In this document: positions 44,003 through 55,214 of the stretch, piece after piece
Layout: every line of letters starts with the position of its first letter
How positions within the stretch are numbered: position 1 is the stretch's first letter
From: Berberis thunbergii
Lineage: Eukaryota > Streptophyta > Magnoliopsida > Ranunculales > Berberidaceae
Assembly: GCA_003290165.1 (NCBI GenBank)
Contig: QNQO01002067.1
Coordinates: 1 to 64,000, forward strand
Length of the DNA stretch: 64,000 nt
Direction: 5' to 3'
Translations under genes and position numbers: made by a program
The notes under the pieces: model-generated
Told to the model about the DNA's origin: nothing
Database searches by the model: none
Seen by the model: the letters and a program-made list of their open reading frames with translations, nothing else

Positions 44003-44725
44003 TTTTGATTAGGCAATGTACTCTTTGTCACTTCTCCACCACTCGAATATCCCCAATTCGGTTGGCTTGCTTTTTCTCGAGTCAATTTAGAATCCGAATC
44101 ATCTAATTCTTTCCATTGGGACTTGTGAGCACTTCCTTCATTTTTAGACCAGCCGGAGTTGTTGGGAGTAGTTTTTGACGTAGATAAAGCTTACAAAATA
44201 ATCATTGACAATCAAATATTGAATCCAGATAGAAAAACTGAGGAGTTCATCATCTTCCACAATTGTAGCCCCAAGGCGAAGGAATAGTACAAGAAACTCG
44301 AAACATGGCTCTTGACGTCGTATGTGTTCTTCGTGGTAGTGTTTGCACATGAAACTAGAGACATAGGTCTTGACATCGAAGTAACATGTCGTCCATGGGA
44401 ATAGTGTTGCGTCTATCAAATGATAAGAGGAAAGATAAAATAAAATAGTTAATCGACATGTTAAAATCTGATAATAAAGTAAGTTATCTGATATATAGCT
44501 CGAGCCTCGTTAAACCCTGAAAATCAGGTAACGTCATAAAAACGCAAGGGTTAAACAACTGTGCCAAGAACTAACTGAAAAGTGATAAGCTTACGTCATA
44601 CGATTTCTATAATCTTCTCTATAAACTATCATCTCAGTTTGAAATGGATATGTTTATTCTCTTATTAATATCATATTGGAGCCAGGTACAACTGTGATCG
44701 CATGACTGATTTATGTCTTAACACC
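44003..44725. repeat. Repeat unit, copy 2 of the 0.7-kb direct duplication
   Basis: The partner of 41863-42600, with scattered substitutions. It ends where a different, palindrome-rich sequence begins (GTCCTATGGGACGGACC near 44758). Confidence 0.75.
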
Positions 44726-45138
44726 AAGAAAAATTCTACGCAGCTCGTCCTCACAGCCCGTCCTATGGGACGGACCCTCCCAGGCATGTGCCTTTGGGAG
44801 GGTGTCTCGCACATGACATTTTGAAGGGGTTCAGCTTCGTCCAGGTATGTTTTAGAGGGCGAAATTTTTGGCTCCAAATTGAAAAGCAAAAATTCGACTG
44901 CCCAAATAAAACCCTAGATCTAAATGAATTTGGGATTAATTCTCTCCATAACTCAATCTCTCCCACAAAATCAGCAAATCACCGCTCACTCTTTCTCTTC
45001 TCCCTCGACCCCTAGCAAAGCTCCCTCGACTCCTTTCTCAATCTCTCCCACAAACCCTAGACCTAGCAAAACTCCCTCGACCCCTCCCTCCCTCGACTCC
45101 TAGCAAATCGAAGAAATTGAAGCATCCAGTTATCTTAT
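44726..45138. other. Palindrome-rich and CTCCC-rich leader before the ORP fragment
   Basis: Contains CGTCCTATGGGACG and ACCCTCCCAGGCATGTGCCT palindromic stretches (44758-44800), then a C-rich segment with repeated CTCCCTCGACCCC and ACCCTAGACC motifs like a 5' UTR. It may be the end of a transposon that carries the two gene fragments that follow. Confidence 0.35.
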
Positions 45139-45622
45139 GAGCCCCGGAGCAACCCAGCTGTGGTTAAATCTTCATCTCAAGCTTCACTAGGAGCTGACAA
45201 CTCTATCACAAGTGTGGGTTTTGGATCCAACAAGCTCACTTTCTCAACTCAAGTTTCATCTGTGGGGACTGATGTGGACTTTTCGGGTTCTGGGGGTATA
45301 AATCAGGAGACTGAAGAAGAAAGAAGAGATTCTAAGGGGTGTTGTAGTAATGGGGTTGTGAGTGGTAGTGTAGAAGGGATTCTGTACTAGTGGGTGAACT
45401 ATGGCAAGGGTTGGAGGTCGAGGTGGTTTGTGCTTGAAGATGGTGTTCTTTCTTACTACAAAATCCATGGGACAGATAAGATCTCTATGAGTCCTGGAAA
45501 GGAGAAGAGAGCTACTGTGATCGGCCAGGAGTCGTTGAGGTACATTCGGAAGGCTAGATGGGGCAATGGGTTTCGTTCTGCCAAGCGTTGGAAACCATTT
45601 GGGGAAATACATTTGAAAGTTT
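45139..45622 (+). pseudogene. OSBP-related protein (ORP) first-exon/PH-domain fragment
   Basis: A plus-strand exon-like stretch encoding a Ser/Gly-rich leader, then SVEGILY, a stop, and [38 protein letters not shown] and [10 protein letters not shown]. This is the PH domain of plant ORP1/ORP2-type oxysterol-binding proteins, which bind membrane phosphoinositides. TAG replaces the family Lys codon before WVNYG (near 45388). The exon ends at a plausible donor (GTAATTTC) near 45622. No further ORP exons (lipid-binding domain) follow within the window. It is a broken fragment, probably moved here by a transposon. Confidence 0.85.
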
Positions 45623-46299
45623 GTAATTTCTGAACCCCTCCTTCCTTTGCATTTGCTTCTGAATTTGTTTTCAAGATCTCTGTTTTTGATGATTTATGTT
45701 TAGTTGATACTTACTGTTGTTGTAGTTTGCTGATCCTTCTGAATATACATGGTTGTGAAATTATTAGAATTTAATAATCTGTGAAATGGGGTCTGATGGA
45801 GTTGTCTTGATTAATTTCAACTGCCAAAAATAACTCCTTCCAAAATAAGAGAGGGGCCTCTCCATTTGAATATGTCTTCGAGAAATTAGTGAACTAATCT
45901 TTAATTCAGTTTTTGGTTGTTGGGCTTCCATATTTCAGACAAATTTCTCAAAAATCCAATATTAGGACTTCTGTAAGTATCTCTTCAACTGTTGCTTTAT
46001 TTTTAGGATTTTTCAAGTCTTCATTGCTCTCATCTTTCTATGTAAACTGTGGGGTTTAATGAATTTAGCTGTATTGATACAATGTTTTTGCTTGGTTTTG
46101 TTTCTCTTTTTAGTTGGAATTGTTGATAAATCAATACCCAGATCTTGACAATCTATGTTTTCTTCAAAGGTAATCTCTTTTTGAAACACTCATTTATTGT
46201 GGTTGTGAAATTAAGCCCATGGAAATGGAAATCTGATGCTGATCTTTGGTTTAAAGTGGATTTCTGATGCTGATCTTTGATATCATGTTCAACAATGCA
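45623..46299. other. Spacer between the two gene fragments
   Basis: Intron-like AT-rich sequence; no coding exon recognised. The N-terminal NAD-binding exon expected for the short-chain dehydrogenase is not here. Confidence 0.35.
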
Positions 46300-46930
46300 G
46301 GCGTTGTTGATGAGCCCAGACCACGTATCATTGACAATGAAAAGGCATATTTCGAAAGAGTCATGAGTATAAATGTCACAGGTAAGGATGTCAGATCATT
46401 TTGATTGTATTTTTGTGAACTTGGAGGTGATTGTTTTGCATCTTAATTTAATTAGAGCCCTGAATGTTATCAAGTGAAGGCCTAAAATTTTCCAATTTCT
46501 TTTTATGACAGGCGTATTCCTCTGCATTAAACACGCAACACAAGTGATGATCCTGGCAAAAAGTGGCAGCATAATTTCAACTGCTAGTGTTGTCTCAGTT
46601 GTAGGCCAGGCTGCCTCTCATGCATATACATGTTCAAAGCATGCAGTGGTTGGGCTAACCAAGAATGCAGCAGCAGAGCTTGGACAGTTTGGTATTAGAG
46701 TGAATTACTTATCTCCATATGCATGTGTTACACCATTGGCTTCAAAATTCATCAAGTTGAACGATGACCAGCTTGAACAAGCTATGGGTGCTGTTGCAAA
46801 CCTAAGGGGGTGTTTCTCAAGAAGGAAGACGTCACACAAGCTGCTCTTTACCTTGCTAGTGAGGATTCAAAGTATGTCAGTGAGGATTCAAAGTATTCTA
46901 GTGATTTTTTTGTTTCGGAATTATGAACTT
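46300..46930 (+). pseudogene. Short-chain dehydrogenase/reductase (SDR) fragment
   Basis: Two exons. About 46300-46381 encodes VVDEPRPRIIDNEKAYFERV and MSINVTG, ending at GTAAGG. From 46512 it encodes GVFLCIKHATQVM, ISTASVVSVVGQ, the catalytic YxxxK motif (AYTCSKHAVVGLTKNAAAEL), and GIRVNYLSPYACVTPL. It resembles ABA2/secoisolariciresinol-dehydrogenase-like SDRs. The glycine-rich cofactor motif and N-terminal exon are missing. A frameshift follows AVANLRG at about 46810 (the other frame gives FLKKEDVTQAALYLASED). The tail has a short duplicated GTGAGGATTCAAAGTAT. It is non-functional. Confidence 0.85.
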
Positions 46931-47530
46931 GTTTGTGAGTTTGGCTGTATCATTTGGGTGTATGTTCAATTAGTGACAATAAATTCGATCACAGGATCTC
47001 ATGTAAGCCCTCATTGTATCGATCAATGGTTAATAACAAAAAAAAACAGATTATAGAATTCTTGTCCTAAACATCTCACTACTGAAATGATGCAAAGTGT
47101 TCCATTGTTATGTCCCAACTTGTGCATTTGTAAGTACAAATGAACTACATCAAATGGCTGTCCTCTGTTTTTGAATTGGGTTCACAATGGTCTTATAACA
47201 TAGTGAATAATGTGAACAATTGGAGAGATTACCAATGGCCTTTGGATGGTTATCTGAATTGGAGAGATCAGCATATCTGAAAGTTGAAAGTTGAATAATA
47301 GGTGAATTGCTGATCTGAAAATGCTGAGTATGCCTGACCGAGCCAGAAGTGTGCTAACGTGGACGTTGGGACCTAAGGAGGGTGGACTGTGAGACCCTGG
47401 AGTAGGCAGACCTGAGGGTGAAGGTTGGAGCGCAATAGACCCGAGAGAGGCTGGACGAGCTACAAAAGGAGACATGGCATGGCAGTTCATGCCATGGCAA
47501 GTTATACTTCGACCAATTGTTAGGAGAGCT
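46931..47530. other. Intergenic
   Basis: No supported gene. A short hairpin CATGGCAGTTCATGCCATG lies at about 47477-47495. The region ends at a MITE terminus. Confidence 0.3.
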
Positions 47531-48135
47531 AGTGTTCTAAAAAACAGCCTAGGCGGTCACCTAGGCTTTAAAGAAATGCTCAGATTAATGGCTGGGCGGG
47601 GTTTGGGCGGTATAAGCGGGTTCTGGGTAGTTTAGGCGGGGTATGAGTGGTTTGGGCGAGTTTTTTTTTTGAATAAGGCTGATTGTGTTTTTTATTTTAT
47701 TTTTCTTTTCCCCATTCTTGGAAATAAATAATTTAATTATTTTTTATTTAGTATGTGTCTGAATGTAGCAAATGATGATTACTTAATGAAATTCTTAAAG
47801 GATCTGTAAGTACCAATTTTAGTAATGTAGATTTTATTAAATATGACTGAGGTCATTTATGCAATTTGAAGAAAAATAAAGAGTAGGTTTGGATATTTGT
47901 TCACAAATTCAACTTTGTATAAATTGAATTTTAATAAATTTTGTTCAAGATTGTCAATTTTTCATGTTTTTAAATTTTGCATATGTATCTTGGCATTATA
48001 TTTGGATGTAACTGATAATGTATTATGCTTAACTTTTGTAAATTATTAAAGTTATAATACAAAACCTAAAATCTCCTAAGCCCCTGGGCGTTAGGCGCCT
48101 GCTCGTCGCCCGCCCACCGCCTGAGGAGAACAAAA
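47531..48135. mobile_element. GTGTTCTAAAAA-type TIR element (MITE, about 0.6 kb)
   Basis: The left end AGTGTTCTAAAAAACAGCCT is followed by AGGCGG. The right part carries CGCCCGCCCACCGCC and a decayed right terminus (CTGAGGAGAACA). The right 300 bp is repeated at 61925-62265, where the terminus is preserved as CTTTTTAGAACACT. There is no transposase. GGGCGG-rich sub-terminal repeats are typical of this plant MITE family. Superfamily (hAT or Mutator) not decided. Confidence 0.7.
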
Positions 48136-48831
48136 CTTATTTGCATATGAGATCTATGCTGATTTTGTACTGTGGAAGTCTCACATTAATTTCAATATTA
48201 AATATGATTCGAAGTTGGTTATATTTGTTCATAAAGATTTATGTAAAATTCTAAAATATTGCGTACGAAGCACATGTAGGAAAGCTAGTTTATTATTGAA
48301 TTGGCAAGGCCAATTTTATGGACCTCATGGGGAAAAAATAATGAAAATTATCTAACAATTTCTAATCATGTGAAATTCCTTCCCAATCATCAAGAACATC
48401 AATTTATTGGCATCATCAGCTTACTTAATAAAATTCCAACAACTAAATATTTGTTTTAACAATAATTCTCAGCAAGTCAGGGCTATCAATCATTTTTTTG
48501 TTAGGGTTTGGACTCTTTACACTTCTACATTTTCTATAAATAATGTTTGTGATTGTATTTTAAAGAGAATAAATAAAATATAAAAGAGTGGCACCCAAAC
48601 AAAAAAAATGGTGAATAGACCTGGCTGTCTAGACTTAAAAAAAAAAAAAAAAAAAAAAAAAAGGGCCCCTGAATGGCTCTTTGGGCTCAAATAAACCATC
48701 CCCCTAAAACGCTCCCAACCAAGCAACACTGAACTCCACACCCCTTCACAAAACCCAAAACGTGAAGAGTTGCTTTCAGTCACCGCCACCACCAAACGAG
48801 ATAGTGAAAGCGAATCAAACCGTCAGCATCA
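48136..48831. other. Upstream region of the F-box gene
   Basis: AT-rich, with a run of about 28 A at 48635-48662, then the presumed promoter and 5' UTR of the gene starting at 48832. No clear TATA box at the expected distance. Confidence 0.35.
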
Positions 48832-50584
48832 ATGGAACATCTTTGTTCCTCCACCGTCATTACAAACTCACCACCACCGTCACCACCAGAAGAAGAAGAA
48901 GAAGATGATGATAAAGATCGCATTAGCTATCTCCCAGACGAAATCCTCCACCACATCTTATCATTCCTGCCAATGCGACAAGCAGTTGGAACAAGCATTT
49001 TATCAAACAAATGGAAGACACTTTGGACACACAATCCAAATCTCGATTTCTCGATCGAACCAAACTTCCTTCCATGCGCGAACGACTACATTGACAGCAT
49101 CAACCACTGCATTCGTCTCTACAATCGCCCAAACCTCAATCGCCTTTTAGTCGCCCTGTTCACCGATCAAGATTTCTCGTCCGATTTCGAGTCCTGGATC
49201 AACTTCGCCACCCAAAGAGGTGTTCGCGAGCTCTGTCTACGGGTCTGTTCTGGGAAATCTCATTTGGGGTTGCCCGATTTGCTCTACTCTCACACCCCTT
49301 TGACGGATTTGGCTTTATCTTTCAGCGTCTTCGATCCTCCAATCGGATTCAGAGGGTTCCCCTTTCTCAAGTTCTTAGAGCTCTTCAATGTTCGAATGTC
49401 GGAGAATACAGTTGGGGATTTGATCAGTGACTGTCCTCTTCTTGAGAAATTAGCAATCTTGAACTGCGATGAGTTCGTAAGTCTCGTCATCTCTAATTCC
49501 AATGTGTATCTTAAGATGGTTGAGATTAGTGGGTGTGAGCGTTTGGAGAAATTGGTGGTTGATTCCCCTAATGTTGTTTCAATCAAGTATGATGGGCAAA
49601 CGCCCATTCTAATTTGTTTGAATAATGTTTCAAATTTGATGGAAGCTAATGTTTTGTTTTGGGCAAGTTTGGAACATGAAGATGTTCATGCATGGGCACC
49701 ATTGGTGACTAGTTTGGGCAATTGTATATCTCTGATGGTGCGCAATTGGTTCACGCAGGTATCCATTGATTAGTTCTTCGCATTTCAAATTTTGATTTGT
49801 TTTGCTATGCTAATTCACTTTTTTGATGTTTAGATGATTTACTAAGTTCAAGTCATTGTATTTTTTGTTATTTGTGAAGTACATATTTGGAGACAATTGT
49901 GTGATGCAAATGCCCCATGTTAGATTCGTGAATCTCAAGGAATTCCATTGGAACGGTGACTTGGCGTCTCGATATGAGATTCTTGCTCTTGCAACGTTTC
50001 TTGGTGATTGCCCTGTGTTAGAGAAGCTTAGCTTATTTGTAAGTACCTGGATCTTCTATAGCTTGAAGCATTGAATTGAGTGAATTATTTGCCAGTGTTT
50101 GTTTACTTGTGAATTTGCTTTGTCTAATCTTGTTTGTCAATGTTGATTTGATTCTCAGCTTGAATATAAGAATCTTCTGAATGTTGTATATGGGTTTGAT
50201 TGGTATCGCCACTTCTATGATTTGTTGAAAACGTGGATCCCAGCTTTTGATGGGGCCATTAGAAAGCGCACTAAAAAGAAGGATAAGAAGCAGTTCCTTC
50301 AGCATCTGGATTATGTACTACCTCACCTGAAAACAATAGATATTTTTGGGTTCTCGGGCACAAAGAGGGAAATGGATCTACTGGAATTTTTGTTGGATAA
50401 AACGCCTGCTCTTGATTTGTTGCATTTGACAGTTATTTCGGAGGATGATACTGAGGAAAGTGTACTGAGTTTGCAGGTGCGAGAGAAACTCACTCTGTTA
50501 CCTAAGGCATCTGCACATGTAAAGATTGTGCTCACAGAACCTCCTCCAGATTTGTATGATAGATATGGCAATGATCAACTCTGA
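48832..50584 (+). CDS. F-box protein with leucine-rich repeats (F-box/LRR or FBD-type)
   Basis: Three exons: 48832-49758, 49880-50038 and 50159-50584, with GT-AG introns. The joined frame is 503 aa (309 + 53 + 141). An acidic N-terminal stretch (PPEEEEEDDDKD) precedes the F-box at about residues 30-70 (ISYLPDEILHHILSFLPMRQ, LSNKWKTLW), which binds the SKP1 subunit of SCF ubiquitin ligases. LRR-like segments follow (LTDLALSFSVF, FPFLKFLELFNV, CPLLEKLAIL, GCERLEKLVV, HVRFVNLKEFHW, CPVLEKLSLF, LPHLKTIDIFGF). The C-terminal part resembles an FBD region (KREMDLLEFLLDKTPAL) but is short. The target is unknown. Introns 1 and 2 are about 120 nt each. The frame is intact. Confidence 0.88.
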
Positions 50585-53500
50585 GCAATGAGTAACACCC
50601 CTCTGTCAGGTTCAGCTCTTTTGGTTCAACTCTGGTATGATACTTCACAACTAGTTTTGGTTAATGGTTGGATATCCATAGAGAAGAATGCTTTGTCATC
50701 TATCAATTTGTTTACTGTATATTTTGTTGAAGAAAGTCCAATCGTACATAGAAAAATTCAAACTTTGTACTAGTTTCATACATGGAAATAATGTGAATTT
50801 TTGTTACTAGCTTATTCTCATGTTTTGCAAGGTTACCTGATTTTATTTTTATTTATTTATCTTTTTATATTAGTATGGCTGTAAATTTCCAATCAATTTC
50901 ATTAATCGAATTAGTTACTTTTACCTTTTTTTTTTCATCTGTTACCTCCTCATATTTTAATTAATTATTTATTTATTTTAATAGCGCTAGAGATTATTGG
51001 GTACTATTTGCATCTTTGTTTTGCTTTCATGCTTTTATCTTGAATCCTCGGAATCAGAATTGCAGTATGAATCATTTTAGACCATTGAAGGATTTGAAGA
51101 AGGGTGGGGTCAGGAATGATCCAGAATTGTTCTTGTGGTGGTTGTGTTTGGGATGGTGTCACCTGGAAGTCTTCTTTAAACTTGGGGTTGTTGGGTTTTC
51201 AAATGTTTCAAGGCTTAAGGTCTTGTTGGTTTATAGAATCTACATTTTAGCATACCTTCTTATGTATTTCCACAAGCTAAGTATCTGGAAATTTCGAGGT
51301 GGTTTTGGAAAATATACTTGGATACAATATGTCATTCTAATTCAGACACACTCTTGGGTAGGAAATGTAAAAAATTTGAGCCTCCTACATATTCTGAAGA
51401 TTAGTCACTTCAAGCAGTAGACTGGTAACCTCTTTTAATTCAAGTAAACTTCTGATTGTTTTAGGAATCCCAAAGTAATAATTTTATGCACCTCAGGAAC
51501 CTAGAAATTTTGATTCATCAACCAAATTATATTATTTTTCTAGTTCTTTGTCAAAGTTTCCTAGGATCTACTAGAGTCTGGATAACTATTAAATATGAGA
51601 TCGTTTCTCGTTGTGGCTCTGTTCATATCGAAGTAAGAAATGGTTCAGTTGGGCACTCTTGTTTTTGCCTGGTTCATATCATAACTGGTCCTCAGGATCT
51701 CAGGGTATATCTGCTTGTTCAGGACTAAGTGCTTTACCTGAACTACCTTGATCTTCGACATTCATAGAGTTTCAGAAATTTGCCGTGAATTTGTAGCATT
51801 TGGGAGTTGACAGGGTACAGTGTGTAACAGACAACCTTTTAGTTTTATCTTTGTCATGAGACTCCCATAGTTGAGAAATTTCTTATATTTCTAGAGAACA
51901 TGTTCCTTTATAAAACTTTTTAGTTTTCCATCAAAGTTCAGTTTTGCTTCACTTTAGATGAAAATGTATCTTTGCTTGGTTAGACATCTGGGTTCAACTA
52001 CTCACCTATTAAGCTACCTTTCATTCACAGAAAGTTAGATTAATGGCAATGACAGGAATGCGACTTTCACTTTGGAGCGACAACAAATTATTTTTTGGGT
52101 TTACCATTTTCTCATGTCAGATTTGTGAGCTTGAAAGTTTGAGAGAGGAAGGGGAAGCCCTGGTGCTAAATGTTCTAATATCATGTATGCATAAATAACA
52201 TAACTTTTGTGCAGAACATCATTCACTTTTTGTCATTTCCCCTGGTTATGTGGCAAGGAATTGGCTCTGATGCCATACAGATTCTGTTGATACGTGATGA
52301 GAATAACATTATGAAGGGTGGGAGCTTTAACATACAATGACACCTTTAAGTTTCAAGACGGATTGACATGGTAGCATTCATCAAAGAAACGCCTCCGAAA
52401 TCTGAAACATATTTTGCTATTCATCATATTCATTTCAAGAGTTTTTGCGGTTGAGGGTACAAATATTGTTAGAGCATAGTGAGACCCTAAATTGGCCAAT
52501 TTGGAGGGCTCGGAAAAAAAATATTCTCAAATGGAACACGCAATACATACCCATATATACTCTAATGCTACGTATCAACCAATCAAATTGCAGACGAATT
52601 TATCAAATTTAGTTCCCTTCACAAATCCTCTCTTCTAACTTATCAAAAAATCTAGAGAGCTAGGCCCCTAGCGCCAGGGGGCTCTATGTGTGTGATCGTG
52701 TTCGATTGGACATTATGAACATCTCTAAATGATGGAGGGTATTGGGCCTGGCCTGACACGGGCATGGCGTAACTGGCCTGGCTCTCTAGACAAGTTCTCT
52801 AACTTGTATCAACTATCCACAAGATTCCAACATAGATGAAGGGTATGGGTCACACGTGGAATGTTTTAAGGGACACCCACTTCTCTTGTATACGTGGATA
52901 CAGATATACTTTTTGCGTTTTGACAACATGAATGCAATACCCTCTGTGTAGCTGATAAAAAAAAAAAATCAACATAAACGAACATATATGTGCAAGCTTT
53001 TGCCTTATTGGTCCATTATCTGACAATACAAAATTACTAGTGTGAATCACCGTAACATTGGTATGGATCACCTATGTTCGGTTCAATGCAAGGATATATA
53101 TGGGTGAATCACTGTGACATTTATGCCTCGTCCCTGTATTAGATAATAAGTTTGTTGAGGTGTTAAAGAGTTGGTGAGGAAATTGAGTCATTGATGGCTT
53201 TGTAGCAAGTCTTTTAGTTTTTCTTTGTCCCAGTCTTAGTCCATCCTGAACCCCCATTTCGATCTCTTTGCTACCTGTGCTGTCCATGATGGACCTGCAC
53301 ACTTGAGAATGGTTTGCTTGGGAAATCTTAGTTGTTCTCAACTTCTACTTTGGGTTTTTTTCCATGTCATGGACTGTAGAAACAAAATTTCCAAGTTAAT
53401 GGGTAGAATTTAGGATGCAAGACTGACTAGATTTTGAAATGGCTTTTGTTGTGCAGCTTCTCCAAGGATTATGCCTTGCACACATCAGCGAAAATTGTCT

Positions 53501-53585
53501 ATTGGCAGGAAATAGAAAATTGTCTATTGTCTATTGGGTTTCTATTGATATTCCTGGTCTTTTGATTCCATGACTTCTTGAAGTG
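50585..53585. other. Long intergenic region without a supported gene
   Basis: Three kilobases of AT-rich sequence. Plus-strand frames at 51016-51420 and 51486-51728 and minus-strand frames near 52850-53341 lack recognisable domains and have the composition of non-coding DNA. The first few hundred bases are the presumed 3' UTR of the F-box gene. Confidence 0.35.
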
Positions 53586-53805
53586 ATATCTGTGATTCAA
53601 ATGACCTTAGAGCGTTGGAGTCCAGGATTCGTGGGTGCATGGGAAACTTCTGATTGTTATTCAAGGGATGGTGTCATCTGCAAGAGATTAGTGGATTCAA
53701 GTGTTTCGAGCAAACGGGTTGTGTGCTTGCAGCTTGGGAGGAAACAATTGAAAGGGACTTTGGATGATTCATTGGCTGGTTTAAACCAAGAAGGTCACTT
53801 AATCT
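53586..53805 (+). pseudogene. LRR receptor-kinase (PSKR-like) N-terminal fragment
   Basis: Encodes CDSNDLRALES in one frame and, after a one-base shift, GAWETSDCYSRDGVICKR, VDSSVSSKRVVCLQLGRKQL and KGTLDDSLAGL. This matches the N-terminal cap (paired cysteines) and first leucine-rich repeat of phytosulfokine-receptor-like kinases. The frame is already shifted, and no further LRR, membrane or kinase sequence follows. It is a small relic. Confidence 0.7.
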
Positions 53806-54341
53806 TTCAATTAATAAAAAGTGGTAAAAAAAATTATTTTATTTGATTAGTAATATAAATAGGATAAAAAGTGATAGTTGTTGTGTGGGATTCACATCCT
53901 TCCCTGGATGCCTACTCTAATTCTGGTTCATTTACAATAAACTTGTCGAAGAACACAAACAAAACGTAGGAAACAGGAATATATAAACAACCAAATTAAT
54001 AAAAAATAAAATGCTGACTGACTCTCTTTTACACTAAACTACTTGTTCAGTTTTTAATTAGTCCACTTGCTTTGAGGTTGGGAGGTTATAGAATACACCA
54101 TCCAGAGCTGAATCTTTCTTGCAACTTCCTTCTCAACCAGTCTCTTTGTTCACATCTGTTGTTCAAATGGATCCCATGCAGAATGATATTGAACCAGGCG
54201 TTGAAGTTGTGAAATGTGCATGCAGTCCCATTCCTCGCAGGATCAACTAATTCTGGAACCTACGGAACAACATGGAGATCCTCGCAAATAAGAATCAAAA
54301 GCGAGGAATACTTCCCGTAAACAAGTTTTTGGCAATGGAAA
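53806..54341. other. Intergenic before the CACTA-like terminus
   Basis: AT-rich; no gene, RNA or repeat recognised. Confidence 0.3.
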
Positions 54342-55214
54342 CACTACAAGAAATTGGTAATTTAACAGCGGTTATTTAGCGACATGTTGGCAAAACTGCT
54401 GCTAAATACTTTATTTAACGAAGGATGTTCCACCGTCGTAGAATAATATTGTTTACCGACGGTTATAGATAATTGCGACGGTTAAAACCGTTATAAATAA
54501 AAATCAATTTTTTTTAACTCAATCGTCCCTGAAAACCCTATCCCTTTTCTCTATCTCTACTCTCAATCATCCCCTCCTCCTCTGCTCATCCACCACCACT
54601 ATCATGGTCCCTAGAATCAGGGATCACAGTATCACCACCTCCCACCACAGTTGTCGGCTTTTATTATCGAAAAGACCACCATGATCCGAATCTGACCCAC
54701 CATCACTTCCTCATTCGATCGTCCCCAGCCCTTCCCTCCCTTGATCGATCGCAACCCCTGCTACACATTATTGATCGATCGATTGGTCCCTCAACACAGT
54801 CAGCGATCGAAACAATCATTCGTCACTCGTCAGTCAGTCAATCAAACCCCCTTAGTTCAACTTCTTCTGCGTACGTCCTCCGCTTGCTCCAGCCACCGGC
54901 ATATCCCGCGTGCGTCTTCTTTATTCAGGTTAGTTTTTCACTTCTTCTTCATCAACTCTTTCTCCTTATAGCTTCAACTTCAAAGTCTATGACAATGGAA
55001 ACATATTAACAGGTTAGGTCTTTATTTTGTAAACATTGTCAAATTTCAGATTCTATTCAGTTGTTCTGAAGTTTGTTTTGTTTTTCTTGTATATCTTATC
55101 AATCTTATTAACTTTTGTGTGTTTGATTGTTAAAAAAGGGAAATAAAAAATCTTACCAACCAATTTAGTACCAATTTTTCCATATCATCGTGCATTGCTT
55201 TTGTTTGCTGAAAT

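Larger units (their letters stand above)
37450..44725. repeat. Degenerate higher-order repeat region
   Basis: Several modules recur in the same order and orientation. Examples are AGCTCGAGCCTCGTTAAACC (near 39410, 39450, 39785, 42352, 44500); CATAAAAAAGCAAGGG (38950, 39825, 42388; variants at 43815 and 44535); GAGCCTGTATTATGTACAA (39095, 39555; variants elsewhere); CACTCGAATATCC (41890, 44040); and GAATTCGGCATGGCTCCTGACG (37578, 42670). The region is interrupted by a hAT-like element (37776-38763) and a solo LTR (39870-41857). No protein coding is evident. The origin (satellite-like array or duplicated parts of a large transposon) is unknown. Confidence 0.75.

Noticed and set aside
47470..47534. 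Possible Helitron 3' end (hairpin CATGGCAGTTCATGCCATG followed by CTAG)
   Set aside because: The hairpin is about 32 nt from the CTAG, farther than usual, no matching 5' TC terminus was found, and the CTAG coincides with a MITE border.
50585..53585. A missing gene in the 3-kb interval after the F-box gene
   Set aside because: Frames at 51016-51420 and 51486-51728 have non-coding composition and no motif. I found no splice-linked exons.
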